Assembly (NCBI RefSeq): GCF_030246945.1 | Contig: NZ_CP126742.1 | Location: 1,860,001-1,924,000, forward strand | DNA: 64,000 nt | DNA from: Microbacterium sp. zg-Y1090 | Lineage (GTDB): Bacteria; Actinomycetota; Actinomycetes; Actinomycetales; Microbacteriaceae | Direction of reading: 5' to 3' | Shown: one piece after another, positions 8,540 through 17,831 of the stretch | Layout: the number at the start of each line of letters is the position of its first letter | Position numbering within the stretch: the stretch's first letter is position 1 | Notes under the pieces: model-generated | Databases searched by the model: none | What the model saw: the letters and a program-made list of their open reading frames with translations, nothing else | What the model was told of the DNA's origin: nothing | Program-made: the position numbers and the translations under genes

Positions 8540-9095
8540 ATGGGCGACGAACGCGACGACGCGGCGCTGGTGGCCGCCGCCGCAGGGGGGGTCGGAAGAG
8601 GCGTTCCGCGCGCTCTACCGCGCCTATGTGCGGCCGGTGTACTGGCTCGCGCACGGCCTGGTGGGCAGTGTGGCCGACGCCGAAGACGTCACGCAGGAGA
8701 CCTTCCTCACGGCCTGGCGCAAGCTCCCCGAGCTGCAGCTGGCCGGCGACTCGCTGCTGCCGTGGCTCGTGACGATCTGCCGCTTCCAGTGCGCGAACCG
8801 CGTGCGACGACTGCGTCGCGACCGCGAGCGTGCCGCCGGCACGGTCGACGAGACGCTTCCGGACACGGTCGACGTCACGGAGCTGGTGATCGGCCGCGAC
8901 CTCGCCGAGCGCATCGTCGGCGCGGTGGCCGGGATGTCGGCGCTCGACCGGGAGATCTTCCGGCTCTGCGCTGCCGAGGGACACGCCTACCAGGCCGCGG
9001 CGCAGCAGCTGGGCGTCGGTCACGGCGTCGTGCGCAACCGTCTCTCCCGCATTCGCATGAGACTGCGGACCGAACTGGGAACGGAGAGCGCATGA
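8540..9095 (+). CDS. ECF-like RNA polymerase sigma factor, apparent frameshift in a G7 run
   Basis: Two frames join to give one sigma factor. From ATG 8540 the first 17 codons read MGDERDDAALVAAAAGG; after the seven-G run at 8585-8591 the sense continues one base over as SEEAFRALYRAYVRPVYWLAHGLVG. Region 2 (DAEDVTQETFLTAWRKLP) and region 4 (ALDREIFRLCAAEGHAYQAAAQQLGV, then NRLSRIRMRLR) are clear, about 185 residues in all. With six Gs the frame would be intact. Either a homopolymer error, a real mutation, or slippage control. If the reading is right, only an internal GTG at 8628 could start a shortened protein lacking part of region 2. Stop overlaps the next gene (ATGA). Confidence 0.75.
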
Positions 9096-10261
9096 CCCCC
9101 ACGACACCCCCCGGGACGGATGCCGCCCCGGGCCTGCCCACCCTGGATGACGCGACGGTGGCACGCATGGAGGAGGACCTGTTCGCGCGGATCCACGGCG
9201 AACCCCGCGTAGAGGCGGGCGTTCGCCCCGCCGCAGGCGGACGCACGGCCGCGCAGCGCCGGCGAAGCTGGCTGGTCGCCGGCGGAGCCGCGGCGGCCGT
9301 CGTGATCGTGGCCGCGGTGATCGCACCGGGCGTGACCGGTCTGCTGCGGGGCGACTCGGCCGCGGACAGCGGGGCGATCGACGGCGCCTGGTCGACGACG
9401 ACCGAGAGCGATGCGGTCATGCCCGCTCCCGGTGCGGTCGACGACAGCGCGGAGGTCGCGCGCGACGACGCCGCCGGCGCCGCGGGCGAGGCCGCTCAGG
9501 GGCGCGAGGTGATCGCGACTGCCTCGGCGACGCTCGAGGTCGGCTCGGGCGCGAGGGCCGCCGCCGACGCGCTCGCGGCGATCTCCGCCGGGGCCGAGGC
9601 CTCCGGCGGCTTCGTGGAATCGCTCAGCGTGGGCCGCGCCGGTTCCGTCATGGAGTCCGACGGCGGGTACGTCGACGAGTACGGCGATGTCGCACGGTAC
9701 TCCGACCCGTACCTGCCGGTCGTGTCGGACACCTGGATCACGGTGCGGGTGCCTGCGGCGGAGCTGACCGCCACGATGGAGGGCCTCGACGAGCTCGGCG
9801 AGGTCACGGCATCCCGCGTGTCGCGTCAGGACGTCACGACCGAGGCGGTGGACCTGCGCGCGCGGGTGGCATCCGCCGAGGCGTCGGTGGAGCGCCTCAC
9901 CGCGCTGTTGACCGAGTCGGGGTCGCTGGCGGATCTGATCGCCGCGGAGGACGCGCTCGCCGAGCGCCAGGCGGAGCTGGAGTCGCTGCGGGGCCAGCTG
10001 GAATACCTCGACGCCCAGGTCTCGCTGTCGTCGCTGACGGTCAGCATCGTGACCCCCGCCGAGCGCGTCGAAGCCGACCCGGCGGGGTTCACCGACGGCG
10101 TGCTGGCGGGGTGGAACGGCCTCGTGGCCGCGCTGAACGGCCTCGTGCTCGCGCTGGGCTTCCTGCTGCCGTGGCTGGCCGTCATCGGGGTGGCCGCCGT
10201 CGCGGTGTGGCTCATCCGTCGCGCTGTGCTCCGCCGGCGTTCCCCCACCCCACCCTCCGCC

Positions 10262-10270
<9 letters not shown>
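9092..10270 (+). CDS. DUF4349 membrane protein, possible anti-sigma partner
   Basis: 392 residues. A cytoplasmic N-terminus of about 60 residues is followed by a transmembrane segment (WLVAGGAAAAVVIVAAVIAPGV) and an outside domain with TASATLEVGS, WITVRVPAAELTATMEGLDELG, a coiled coil rich in E and L (TEAVDLRARVASAEASVERL) and a second C-terminal membrane segment ending in arginines. This is the layout of DUF4349 proteins. Because it overlaps the sigma factor by four bases (ATGA) and has a cytoplasmic tail before the membrane, an anti-sigma role is a reasonable inference, though no zinc anti-sigma motif is seen. The stop codon lies inside the first unit of the tandem repeat. Confidence 0.8.
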
Positions 10271-10408
<138 letters not shown>

Positions 10409-10410
<2 letters not shown>

Positions 10411-12307
10411 ACGGTGCGCGGGGCGGGGCGGCGGTGGGCGTCGGGGCGTCGGAGGATGCCGGTATGCCGGAGGCGGGGGCGCGCAGGGCGCGGAGGGCGT
10501 AGAGGATCGTCGCGAGGTCGACCAGTTCCTGCACGAGTGCACCGACGACGGCGGGGATCACCCCCGTCATCGCGACGATCATCAGTGCGACGCTCAAGCC
10601 GATGCCGATCCAGATGGCGGTGAGCGCGACGCGCAGCGTGTGGCGGCCGATGACGACCGCCTCCGCCACGCGCGCCAGCGAGTCGACGGTGATGACCACG
10701 TCCGCGGCATCCCCCGCCGCCGTCGCGCCGCGCGCCCCCATCGCGACGCCGATGTCGGATGCCGCGAGCGCCGGGGCATCGTTGATGCCGTCGCCGACCA
10801 TCATCGTCGGACGCGGGGTGAACGAGGCGACGAGGTGCACCTTCTCGGGCGGCAGCAGGTCGGCGTGCACCTCGTCGATCCCCAGCCGGTGCGCGATCGC
10901 CTCCGCGGTCGGCGCGGCGTCCCCCGTCAGCATCGCCACGCGCTCGATGCCGTGCGTGCGCAGCCACGCCACGACGTCGCGCGACTCCTCCCGTGCCGCG
11001 TCGGCGAGCAGCAGGGCGCCGGCGAACCGGCCGTCGACGGCGACGTACGCCGCCACCTGGCCGGGTTGCAGCTGCGGGCGCTCCACCGCCCCGGCGACGC
11101 CGGCCACGAACGCGGCCTTGCCCACGGCGACCTGGCGACCCGCCAGCACCGCGGACACGCCGTTGGTCGCGACCTCGCTGGCCTCCTGGGCGGGGAGCAG
11201 GGCCAGCCCGCGGGCGTCGGCGGCGGCGCGGATGCCCTCGGCGAGCACGTGCGAGGAGTACTGCTCCGCCGAAGCGGCCAGCTGCAGCACCTCGTCCGCG
11301 GTGAATCCCGGCGCCGGGAGCACGTCGACCAGCTCCGGGCGCCCCGCGGTGAGCGTGCCGGTCTTGTCGAAGCACACCGAGCGCACCCGGGCGAGCCGTT
11401 CGATCTGCGCCCCGCCCTTCACGATGATCCCGGACTTCGCGGCGCGCGACAGCCCGCCGAGGAACGCGATCGGCGCCGCCAGCAGCAGCGGGCACGGGGT
11501 CGCGAGCACCAGGACCTCTGCGAAGCGGGTCGAGTCGCCCGACAGCGCCCACGCGGTTCCCGCGAGCACCAGCGACACCGCGGTGAACGGCACGGCGAAC
11601 CGGTCCGCGAGGCGCACGATGGGCGCCCGCGAGGTCTGCGCCGCCTCCACGAGCGCCACGATCTGCTGGTACTGACTGTCGGCGCTGCGCCGCACGGCCC
11701 GCAGCCGCACCGCCCGCGTGCCGTTGACGGCGCCGGAGTACACCTCCTCGCCGTCGGCACGGGTGACCGGAAGGCTCTCGCCGGTGAGCGAGGATTCGTC
11801 GAACGTGCCGGCATCCCCCACCACCACGCCGTCGACGGGGACGACCTCCGAGGGACGAACGACAAGCAGATCGCCGATCTCCACGTCGTCGACCGGGACG
11901 TCCCGTAGTTGCTCGCCATCGGTCCCGGCCGCGCCCGTGACGATGTGCGCCGTCCGCGGCGACCGGTCCAGCAGCGCCGTCAGGTCCCGCTGCGCGCGAC
12001 GTGCGGCGAACTCCTCGAGCGCCTCGCCGCCGGAGAGCATCAGCACGATGATGAGCGAGGCGACGTACTCCCCCACCGCGAGGGTCGCCACCATGGCGAC
12101 GACGGCGAGGATGTCCAGTCCCACGTGGCCCTGCAGCACGTCGCGCACCATGCGCACGAGGGTGAAGACGACGAAGGCGGCCACATAGACGGTCGCGACG
12201 ACACGGGCCGCGCCGTCCGCGCCGCCCGCGGCCAGCGCCAGCACGACCCCGAGCGCCACGACGGAGAGCACGATCGCGCCGTACCGTCCCACCGTTCGCA
12301 ACGTCAT
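10409..12307 (-). CDS. P1B-type heavy-metal ATPase with TPCP metal-site motif
   Basis: 632 residues from ATG 12307. Exports a transition metal using ATP. TGES (actuator domain), CFDKTGTLT (phosphorylated aspartate), MLTGD and GDGINDAPALAASDIG (hinge) are all present. The metal site in the membrane is ATPCPLLLAAPIA: TPC in place of the CPC of copper and zinc/cadmium pumps. Published grouping links TPC to the nickel/iron-type P1B-5 pumps; this one lacks their C-terminal hemerythrin domain and any N-terminal metal-binding domain, so the metal is open. The first ATG in the longer frame (12352) lacks matching sequence; MTLRTVGRYG is preferred. Confidence 0.88.
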
Positions 12308-12399
12308 GCCGTCAGCATGCTCCGCGCGTGCACCGGCCGCCAGTGCGCACACCCGTGGAAAACCCGCGCGGGGAGGAGTCGCCTGCAGCCGGAGACGAC

Positions 12400-12429
12400 A
12401 GAACCCCCCGGCGGTGACCGGGGGGTTCT
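12400..12429 (-). terminator. Terminator after tRNA-Glu
   Basis: Perfect 12-bp stem AGAACCCCCCGG (12400-12411) with 12418-12429 and a six-base loop, eight bases past the 3' end of the tRNA on the minus strand. Confidence 0.7.
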
Positions 12430-12437
12430 GGGTGTTG

Positions 12438-12510
12438 TGACCCCAGCGGGATTCGAACCCGCGTTACCGCCGTGAGAGGGCGGCGTACTAGGCCGCTATA
12501 CGATGGGGCC
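12438..12510 (-). tRNA. tRNA-Glu (anticodon CTC)
   Basis: 73 nt on the minus strand: acceptor GGCCCCA with TGGGGTC and discriminator A, D-arm with TAGCGGCCTAGTA, anticodon stem GCCGCC/GGCGGT around loop CTCTCAC giving CTC, and T-arm GCGGGTTCGAATCCCGC. CCA is not encoded. A terminator hairpin follows. Confidence 0.93.
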
Positions 12511-12608
12511 GTTTCGACAACCGTTAAAGTATGCCACGGACTGAATGTCCCGGCCAAATCGAGGCGCGCCCCGTTGCCCCCGGGCGTGTCGCACGGTTGA
12601 CTGCCTGC

Positions 12609-13247
12609 ATGCGAGTGACCAAGCACGAACACGCCTGCCTCCGCCTCGAGCGCGACGGGAAGACCCTCATCATCGACCCGGGCTCCTTCACGCTCCCCCT
12701 CACCGACGTGCGCGACCTCGTCGCGATCGTGCTGACGCACGAGCACCCCGACCACTGGACCCCCGACCACCTGGACCGGCTGCTGGCCGACGCTCCGGGA
12801 ACGCCCATCCTGGCCCCGCAGGGGGTGGCGGCCGCCGCTCCGGGCTACGACATCACCGTCGTCTCCCCCGGCGACACCGTCACGGTCGAGCCGTTCCGCC
12901 TGACCTTCCACGGCGGCCGCCACGCGGTGATCCACGAGTCGATCCCGGTCATCGACAACGTGGGGGTGATGGTGGACGACGAGTTCTACTACCCGGGCGA
13001 TTCGTACGCCGTGCCGAAGGGCGCCGACGTTCGGCTGCTGGCAGCGCCCGTCGGTGCGCCGTGGCTCAAGATCGGCGAGGCGATGGATTTCGTCCTGGCG
13101 GTGAAGCCGCACCGCGCCTTCGGCACGCACGACATGACCCTCTCCCGCATCGGTCTGCAGATGGGCCGCGCCCGACTGCAGTGGGCGACGGAGCAGGGTG
13201 GCGGCGAGTTCCTCGAGCTCGATCCAGGCGGCACCGCCGACCTGTGA
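12609..13247 (+). CDS. Metallo-beta-lactamase-fold hydrolase
   Basis: 212 residues. VLTHEHPDHWTPDHL is the HxHxDH zinc motif, with LIIDPGSF earlier, a GGRHAVIH segment, and YYPGDSYAVP and FGTHDM later, the layout of UlaG/L-ascorbate-lactonase-like members of the superfamily. Substrate unknown. ATG 12609 precedes MRVTKHEHACLRLE, which aligns with the usual start of such proteins; upstream codons in the same frame look non-coding. A strong hairpin separates it from convergent ptsH. Confidence 0.82.
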   Translation: MRVTKHEHACLRLERDGKTLIIDPGSFTLPLTDVRDLVAIVLTHEHPDHWTPDHLDRLLADAPGTPILAPQGVAAAAPGYDITVVSPGDTVTVEPFRLTFHGGRHAVIHESIPVIDNVGVMVDDEFYYPGDSYAVPKGADVRLLAAPVGAPWLKIGEAMDFVLAVKPHRAFGTHDMTLSRIGLQMGRARLQWATEQGGGEFLELDPGGTADL

Positions 13248-13282
13248 CAGCCACGGGCGGCTGACGCACCGCCCGTAGACGA

Positions 13283-13314
13283 CGGATGCCGCGGGGTCTC
13301 CCCCGCGGCATCCG
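13283..13314. terminator. Bidirectional terminator
   Basis: Perfect 14-bp stem CGGATGCCGCGGGG (13283-13296) with 13301-13314, loop TCTC, between the convergent metallo-hydrolase and ptsH. Confidence 0.75.
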
Positions 13315-13346
13315 CATGTCCGGCGCGAGCCGGTGTCAGTGAGACA

Positions 13347-13616
13347 TCACTGCGCGTCGAGATCCGTCTCCAGCAGCTGGACGAGCTCGTCCAGCGCCTG
13401 CTCGGCGCCGTCACCCTCTGCCTTCAGCGTCACGACGGTGCCGTGCGAGGCGCCCAGACCCATGAGCGACAGGATGCTGCCGGCGTTGAGGTCCGGTCCG
13501 CCCTCGACCGCGATGGTGACCGGGACGCTCTTCTCCTGCACCGCCTGCACGAAGAGCTTCGCGGGGCGGGCGTGCAGTCCGGAGCTGCTGGCGATCGTGG
13601 CCTGGCGTTCTGCCAT
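13347..13616 (-). CDS. ptsH: Phosphocarrier protein HPr
   Basis: 89 residues, standard size. Relays phosphate from enzyme I to the PTS permeases. SSGLHARPA near residue 11 holds the phosphorylated histidine; GSILSLMGLGA contains the regulatory-serine position. It is the last gene of the fructose PTS cluster, 19 bp after fruA, so fructose import and its HPr are likely co-expressed. Enzyme I is not in the window. ATG 13616 follows AGGAGG-like bases. Confidence 0.95.
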   Translation of the reverse strand: MAERQATIASSSGLHARPAKLFVQAVQEKSVPVTIAVEGGPDLNAGSILSLMGLGASHGTVVTLKAEGDGAEQALDELVQLLETDLDAQ

Positions 13617-13635
13617 GGGGTCCTCCTTGTGGGTG

Positions 13636-15747
13636 TCAAACGGTCGCCGGGACCCGGGCGGCAGGAGCAGCCTCGGCCTCGGCGTACTCCTTCGGCGCGA
13701 CCCACTTCTTGAGGGCCACGACGATGAGCGCACTCACGACGGTACCTGCCGCCAGGGCGACCAGGAACCCCCAGATGGGGTCGATGGCGAAGAAGACGAA
13801 GATACCGCCGTGCGGGGCCCGCGACTCCACCGCGAAGAGCATGCTCAGGGCACCGGTGACGGCACCGCCGACCATCGTGGCGGGGATGACCCGCAGCGGG
13901 TCGGCCGCCGCGAACGGAATGGCTCCCTCGGAGATGAACGACGCGCCCAGCAGCCAGGCCGCCTTGCCGTTCTCCCGCTCGACCGGGGTGAACAGGTTGC
14001 GCGCCAGCACGGTCGACGCCAGCGCCATGGCCAGCGGCGGAACCATGCCCGCACACATCACGGCGGCCATGATCAGGTACGGCGTGGTGTTCGTCGCCGA
14101 CGCGGTGCCGAGGCCGGCGACGGCGAACGCGTACGCCACCTTGTTCACCGGTCCGCCGAGGTCGAAGCACATCATGAGACCGACGATGACGCCCACCACC
14201 ACGATGAGACCGGTGGCGGCGAGATCGTTGAGGCCGTTGGTCATCTGCTCCATCAGCCACGCGATCGGCCGGCCGAGGAACAGCACCATCAGTCCGGATG
14301 CCACGATCGAGCCGAGCAGCGGGATGATCACCACCGGCATGAGGCCGCGCAGCCAGCGCGGAGCGTCGAGACGCCCGAGCCACCACGCCACACCACCGGC
14401 GAGCAGACCGCCGACGATACCGCCGATGAAGCCCGCGTTCATGAGCACCGCCACCGCACCGGCGACGAAACCCGGCGCGATACCCGGCCGGTCGGCGATC
14501 GCGAAGGCGATGTAGCCGGCCAGCGCGGCGACGAGGAAGCTCATCGACGTGTTGCCGATCATGAAGAAGACCGAGCCCAGATACTGCCCGAGACCCCCCG
14601 CGGGAAGCTCCCACAGCGAGTTGGCGATGATCACGTTCGCCGCGTCGTTGCTGACCTCGTACCCGCCGAGGAGGAACCCGAGGGCCATCAGCAGACCGCC
14701 GCCGGCGACGAACGGGATCATGTAGCTGACGCCGGTCAGCAGCCACCGCTGGATGCTGGCGCCGGCGCCGGGGCGCTCGGCGGAGCCGCTGTCTGAGGAA
14801 GAGGAGGAGGCGGCGGCGCTCGAAACGCGGGAGGCGTTCGGATCCTTCGCCGCGGCGACGGCCTCTTCGATCATCTGCACCGGCTGCTCGATGCCGCGCT
14901 TCACGCCGGAGCGCACCACGGGCTTGCCGGCGAACCGCTGCGGCTCGCGCACGTCGACGTCGGTCGCGAAGATGACCGCGTCGGCGTTGTCGATGACGTC
15001 CTTGGGCAGTGCTTTGTAGCCGCTGGAGCCCTGCGGCTCGACGACGAGGTCGATGCCGGTCTTCTTTCCGGCGGCGCTGAGCGCGTCGGCCGCCATGAAG
15101 GTGTGGGCGATGCCTGTGGCGCACGCGGTGACCGCGACGATGCGGGCGGGCCGCCCGTCGACGGTGAGCTCGGGCGCGACACCGGAGTTCTGCGGGGCGG
15201 GGGGAACGGCGCCCTCCGCCTGGGGAGCGGTCGCCGGGGCGGCCGTCGACGACGCTGCTGCAGACGCGGCGACCGGTGTCGGCTCCTCAGCGGCCTCCTC
15301 CCCGATCGCACGACGCACGATGTGCACCACGTCCTCCGCGCTGGCGGCGGATCGCAGCGCCGAGGTGAAGTCCTCCTGCATCAGCGAACGGGCGAGCTTG
15401 GACAGCACGGCCAGGTGCGCCTCTGCCGCCCCTTCGGGCGCGGCGATGAGGAACACCAGATCGGCGGGACCGTCGGGGGCGCCGAACGGCACGCCCGGGT
15501 TCAGCCGGGCGAATGCCAGCGATGCCTGCGTCACCGCGGCGCTCTTGGCGTGCGGGATGGCGATGCCGCCGGGAAGCCCGGTCTCGTCCTTCTGCTCACG
15601 GGCCCACGCGTCGGCCGCGAGGGCGTCGGGGTCGGTCGCGCGTCCCTGCGCCGCGACACGCGCGGCGAGGGCTTGGATGACGGCGCGCTTGTCGTCGCCC
15701 AGCGGTTCGTCGAGGCTGACGAGGTCGGCGGTGATGGTATCGGTCAT
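13636..15747 (-). CDS. fruA: PTS fructose permease, fused EIIA-EIIB-EIIC
   Basis: 703 residues. Imports fructose while phosphorylating it at carbon 1. Order: EIIA (about 1-150, phospho-histidine in GIAIPHAKSA), an Ala/Pro linker, EIIB (about 205-300, VAVTACATGIAHTF with the phospho-cysteine), a second Ser-rich linker, and EIIC (about 350-690, several membrane helices, FVAGGGLLMALGFLLGGYE). ATG 15747 follows GGAGG. The linkers are Ala/Pro- and Ser-rich, as common in high-GC hosts. Lies between fruK and ptsH. Confidence 0.95.
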   Translation of the reverse strand: MTDTITADLVSLDEPLGDDKRAVIQALAARVAAQGRATDPDALAADAWAREQKDETGLPGGIAIPHAKSAAVTQASLAFARLNPGVPFGAPDGPADLVFLIAAPEGAAEAHLAVLSKLARSLMQEDFTSALRSAASAEDVVHIVRRAIGEEAAEEPTPVAASAAASSTAAPATAPQAEGAVPPAPQNSGVAPELTVDGRPARIVAVTACATGIAHTFMAADALSAAGKKTGIDLVVEPQGSSGYKALPKDVIDNADAVIFATDVDVREPQRFAGKPVVRSGVKRGIEQPVQMIEEAVAAAKDPNASRVSSAAASSSSSDSGSAERPGAGASIQRWLLTGVSYMIPFVAGGGLLMALGFLLGGYEVSNDAANVIIANSLWELPAGGLGQYLGSVFFMIGNTSMSFLVAALAGYIAFAIADRPGIAPGFVAGAVAVLMNAGFIGGIVGGLLAGGVAWWLGRLDAPRWLRGLMPVVIIPLLGSIVASGLMVLFLGRPIAWLMEQMTNGLNDLAATGLIVVVGVIVGLMMCFDLGGPVNKVAYAFAVAGLGTASATNTTPYLIMAAVMCAGMVPPLAMALASTVLARNLFTPVERENGKAAWLLGASFISEGAIPFAAADPLRVIPATMVGGAVTGALSMLFAVESRAPHGGIFVFFAIDPIWGFLVALAAGTVVSALIVVALKKWVAPKEYAEAEAAPAARVPATV

Positions 15748-15774
15748 GATGACCTCCAAGGGTCGGAAGGTGGG

Positions 15775-16725
15775 TCAGTCGTCGATGGTCCGCACCGGCA
15801 CCTCGCCGGTGGGAAGGTCGGAGGGCCGGGGCGCTTGCGTGCCCGGCAGGGAGGCGGCGGCGGCGCCGTAGCGGATCGAGCTGCGCAGCCGCTCGCCGGG
15901 TTCGGCGCCGCGGGAGTCGGCGATGAGATAGCCCGCCAGCGAGCTGTCGCCGGCGCCGACCGTGGAGTGCACGCGGATGCGCGGCGGCCGCCCCGCCCAT
16001 GCCCCTTCGCCGGTGACGAGCACCGCACCGTCGCCGCCGAGCGTCACCAGCGCCGCGCCGACCCGCTCCGGGACCAGTCGCCGGGCGACCGGCAGCACGG
16101 CGGTGACGAGATCGGCCTCGGGGTCCAGGGCGATGCCGGCGAGGTCGGCGAGCTCGTGCTCGTTCGGCTTGATGAGATCGGGCCGACCGTGCGCCACGAC
16201 CGCGGCCAGCGCCGGCCCCGAGGTGTCGACGGCGATGCGGGGTGCGGCATCAGCCCAGCGCCGCCGAACGGCGTCGATGACCTCCACGTAGAAGTCGTCG
16301 GGAACCCCGGGGGGAAGCGATCCCGCCAGCACGAGCCACTGCGCGCCCGCCGTGGCCTCGACGACCGCGTCGACCACGGCCGCGCGCTCGTCGTCACGGA
16401 GCGAGGCGCCGCGGAGGTTCACCTTGGTGGTCTCGCCCTCCGGGTCGGTGATCGTGATGTTCGCGCGGGCATGACCGACGACGGGCACCGTGACGACGGG
16501 GATCCCGGTGCCGTGGAGCGCGACCGCGAACGGGTCGTCGGCCGCCAGCGGCAGCAGCGCCAGAGTGGGCACATCGGATGCCGCGGCCACCCGCGAGACG
16601 TTGATGCCCTTGCCGCCGGCATCCTCCCGAGCGCCCCGTGCGACCTGCACGCCCCCGACCTCGAGCGGGGCGGCGAGCTCGACGGTGCGGTCCAATGAGG
16701 GATTGGCGGTGAGTGTGACGATCAT
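15775..16725 (-). CDS. fruK: 1-phosphofructokinase
   Basis: 316 residues, PfkB family. Converts fructose 1-phosphate made by FruA to fructose 1,6-bisphosphate. MIVTLTANPSLDRTVEL at the start is characteristic; AGGKGINVSR is PfkB signature 1 and STVGAGDSSLAGYL signature 2 with the catalytic aspartate. ATG 16725 overlaps the fruR stop (ATGA). A longer frame upstream is a reading of fruR in another frame. Confidence 0.95.
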   Translation of the reverse strand: MIVTLTANPSLDRTVELAAPLEVGGVQVARGAREDAGGKGINVSRVAAASDVPTLALLPLAADDPFAVALHGTGIPVVTVPVVGHARANITITDPEGETTKVNLRGASLRDDERAAVVDAVVEATAGAQWLVLAGSLPPGVPDDFYVEVIDAVRRRWADAAPRIAVDTSGPALAAVVAHGRPDLIKPNEHELADLAGIALDPEADLVTAVLPVARRLVPERVGAALVTLGGDGAVLVTGEGAWAGRPPRIRVHSTVGAGDSSLAGYLIADSRGAEPGERLRSSIRYGAAAASLPGTQAPRPSDLPTGEVPVRTIDD

Positions 16726-17507
16726 GCGGTCCACACCTCCGTTCCCGCTTCCTCCAGCGCCGCGCCGAGCGCGGCGCCGGGGGTTCGGTCGGCTACGACC
16801 ACGTCGATGTCGTCCAGACCGGCGAAGGCGACCAGCAGCTCGGCGTCGAACTTCTGGGCATCGCTGACGACGACCACGCGGCGCGCGCTCTGAACGATCG
16901 CCCGCTTGACGGCCGCCTCCTCGGGGTCGGGCGTGCTGAGCCCGAACCCGGCGGAGATCCCGTTGGTGCCGATGAAGGCGACATCGGGCCGCAGCCCTTC
17001 TACGGCGCGCACGGTGTGGGAACCGACAGCGGCCCCTGTCAGGCCGCGCACCCGACCGCCGATGACGGTGAGCGAGAGACGGGGTGAGCCGGCGAGCACG
17101 GCGGCGATGGTCATCGCGTGGGTGACGACCTCGGCGGTGCCGTCGGTCTCGGCCAGCCGGGTGGGCAGGAGAGCAGCCAGCGCGGCGGTGGTGGTGCCTG
17201 CGTCGAGGTAGATCGAGCCACGGAACCCGTCGCCCAGCACGTCGAGCGCGCGTTCCGCGATCTCCTGCTTCGCCGCACCTCGGACGGACGCCCGCTCGGC
17301 GAGTGACGGCTCGGCCAGGCTCATCCGCTCGCGGGCGACCGCGCCGCCGTGCACCCGCCGCAGGGCACCTGCCCGCTCGAGCTGGTCGAGGTCGCGCCGC
17401 ACCGTCTCGGTGGTCACGCCGAAGCGCTCCGCGAGATCGACCACGGCGACACGGCCGTCCTGCGAGACCATTCGCTCGATGAGCTGGTGGCGTTCCATCG
17501 CGTACAC
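16722..17507 (-). CDS. fruR: DeoR-family transcriptional regulator of the fructose operon
   Basis: 261 residues from GTG 17507. N-terminal helix-turn-helix VAVVDLAERFGVTTETVRRDLDQLE, then the DeoR effector domain with GSIYLDAGTTTAALA (sugar-phosphate loop) and FIGTNGISAGFGLSTPDPEEA. GTG 17507 gives MYAMERHQLIERM, the usual beginning of fructose-operon DeoR proteins, and has AAAGGA at good spacing; ATG 17498 is the alternative. First gene of fruR-fruK-fruA-ptsH and probably autoregulated; fructose 1-phosphate is the likely effector by family analogy. Confidence 0.9.
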   Translation of the reverse strand: MYAMERHQLIERMVSQDGRVAVVDLAERFGVTTETVRRDLDQLERAGALRRVHGGAVARERMSLAEPSLAERASVRGAAKQEIAERALDVLGDGFRGSIYLDAGTTTAALAALLPTRLAETDGTAEVVTHAMTIAAVLAGSPRLSLTVIGGRVRGLTGAAVGSHTVRAVEGLRPDVAFIGTNGISAGFGLSTPDPEEAAVKRAIVQSARRVVVVSDAQKFDAELLVAFAGLDDIDVVVADRTPGAALGAALEEAGTEVWTA

Positions 17508-17535
17508 GGCGGTCCTTTCGAGGGGCTGGCCACAC

Positions 17536-17561
17536 GTTACAACACAACCACAGACAGTAAC
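17536..17561 (-). promoter_or_regulatory. Candidate operator upstream of fruR
   Basis: GTTAC (17536-17540) and GTAAC (17557-17561) flank an A/C-rich stretch with repeated ACA steps, 29 bases before the fruR GTG, in a locally AT-rich patch. Position suits autoregulation by FruR; no experimental or comparative support is visible. Confidence 0.35.
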
Positions 17562-17667
17562 AAGAGCATCCATCTGTGTTTATGTGGGAGTTTGCTGGAC
17601 ATCTCTGGACGGCTCCGCACGGTCCCATCCGCGACACGCGGCGAGGTTTGTACATTTCCTCTAAGCA

Positions 17668-17721
17668 ACTGAGTCCCGGCATCTGTGGAACTTAGTCCCA
17701 GCGTGCAGATCCTCACAGATG
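17668..17721 (+). promoter_or_regulatory. Direct and inverted repeats upstream of the heptad-repeat gene
   Basis: The 324-bp gap 17508-17831 holds, besides the fruR site, two direct copies of ACTKAGTCCC (17668-17677, 17690-17699) exactly 22 bp apart and an inverted repeat CATCTGTG/CACAGATG (17680-17687, 17714-17721). A further CATCTGTG is at 17571-17578. Spacing by two helical turns suggests a regulator binding side by side. No -35/-10 pair could be assigned with confidence. Confidence 0.35.
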
Positions 17722-17831
17722 GAGTTCGCGTGCGACACCGCACTGCTACGTTCGGGCCACCCTTACGGGCGAACCAGTGTCGGTCGTCCTTCGTCCCGCC
17801 TGTCCTGCAGGCGCACACACCCGGAGTCTCA

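Noticed and set aside
16564..16575. CACATCGGATGC resembling the fucose operator
   Set aside because: Inside fruK coding sequence, the right arm does not match and it is not near a start.
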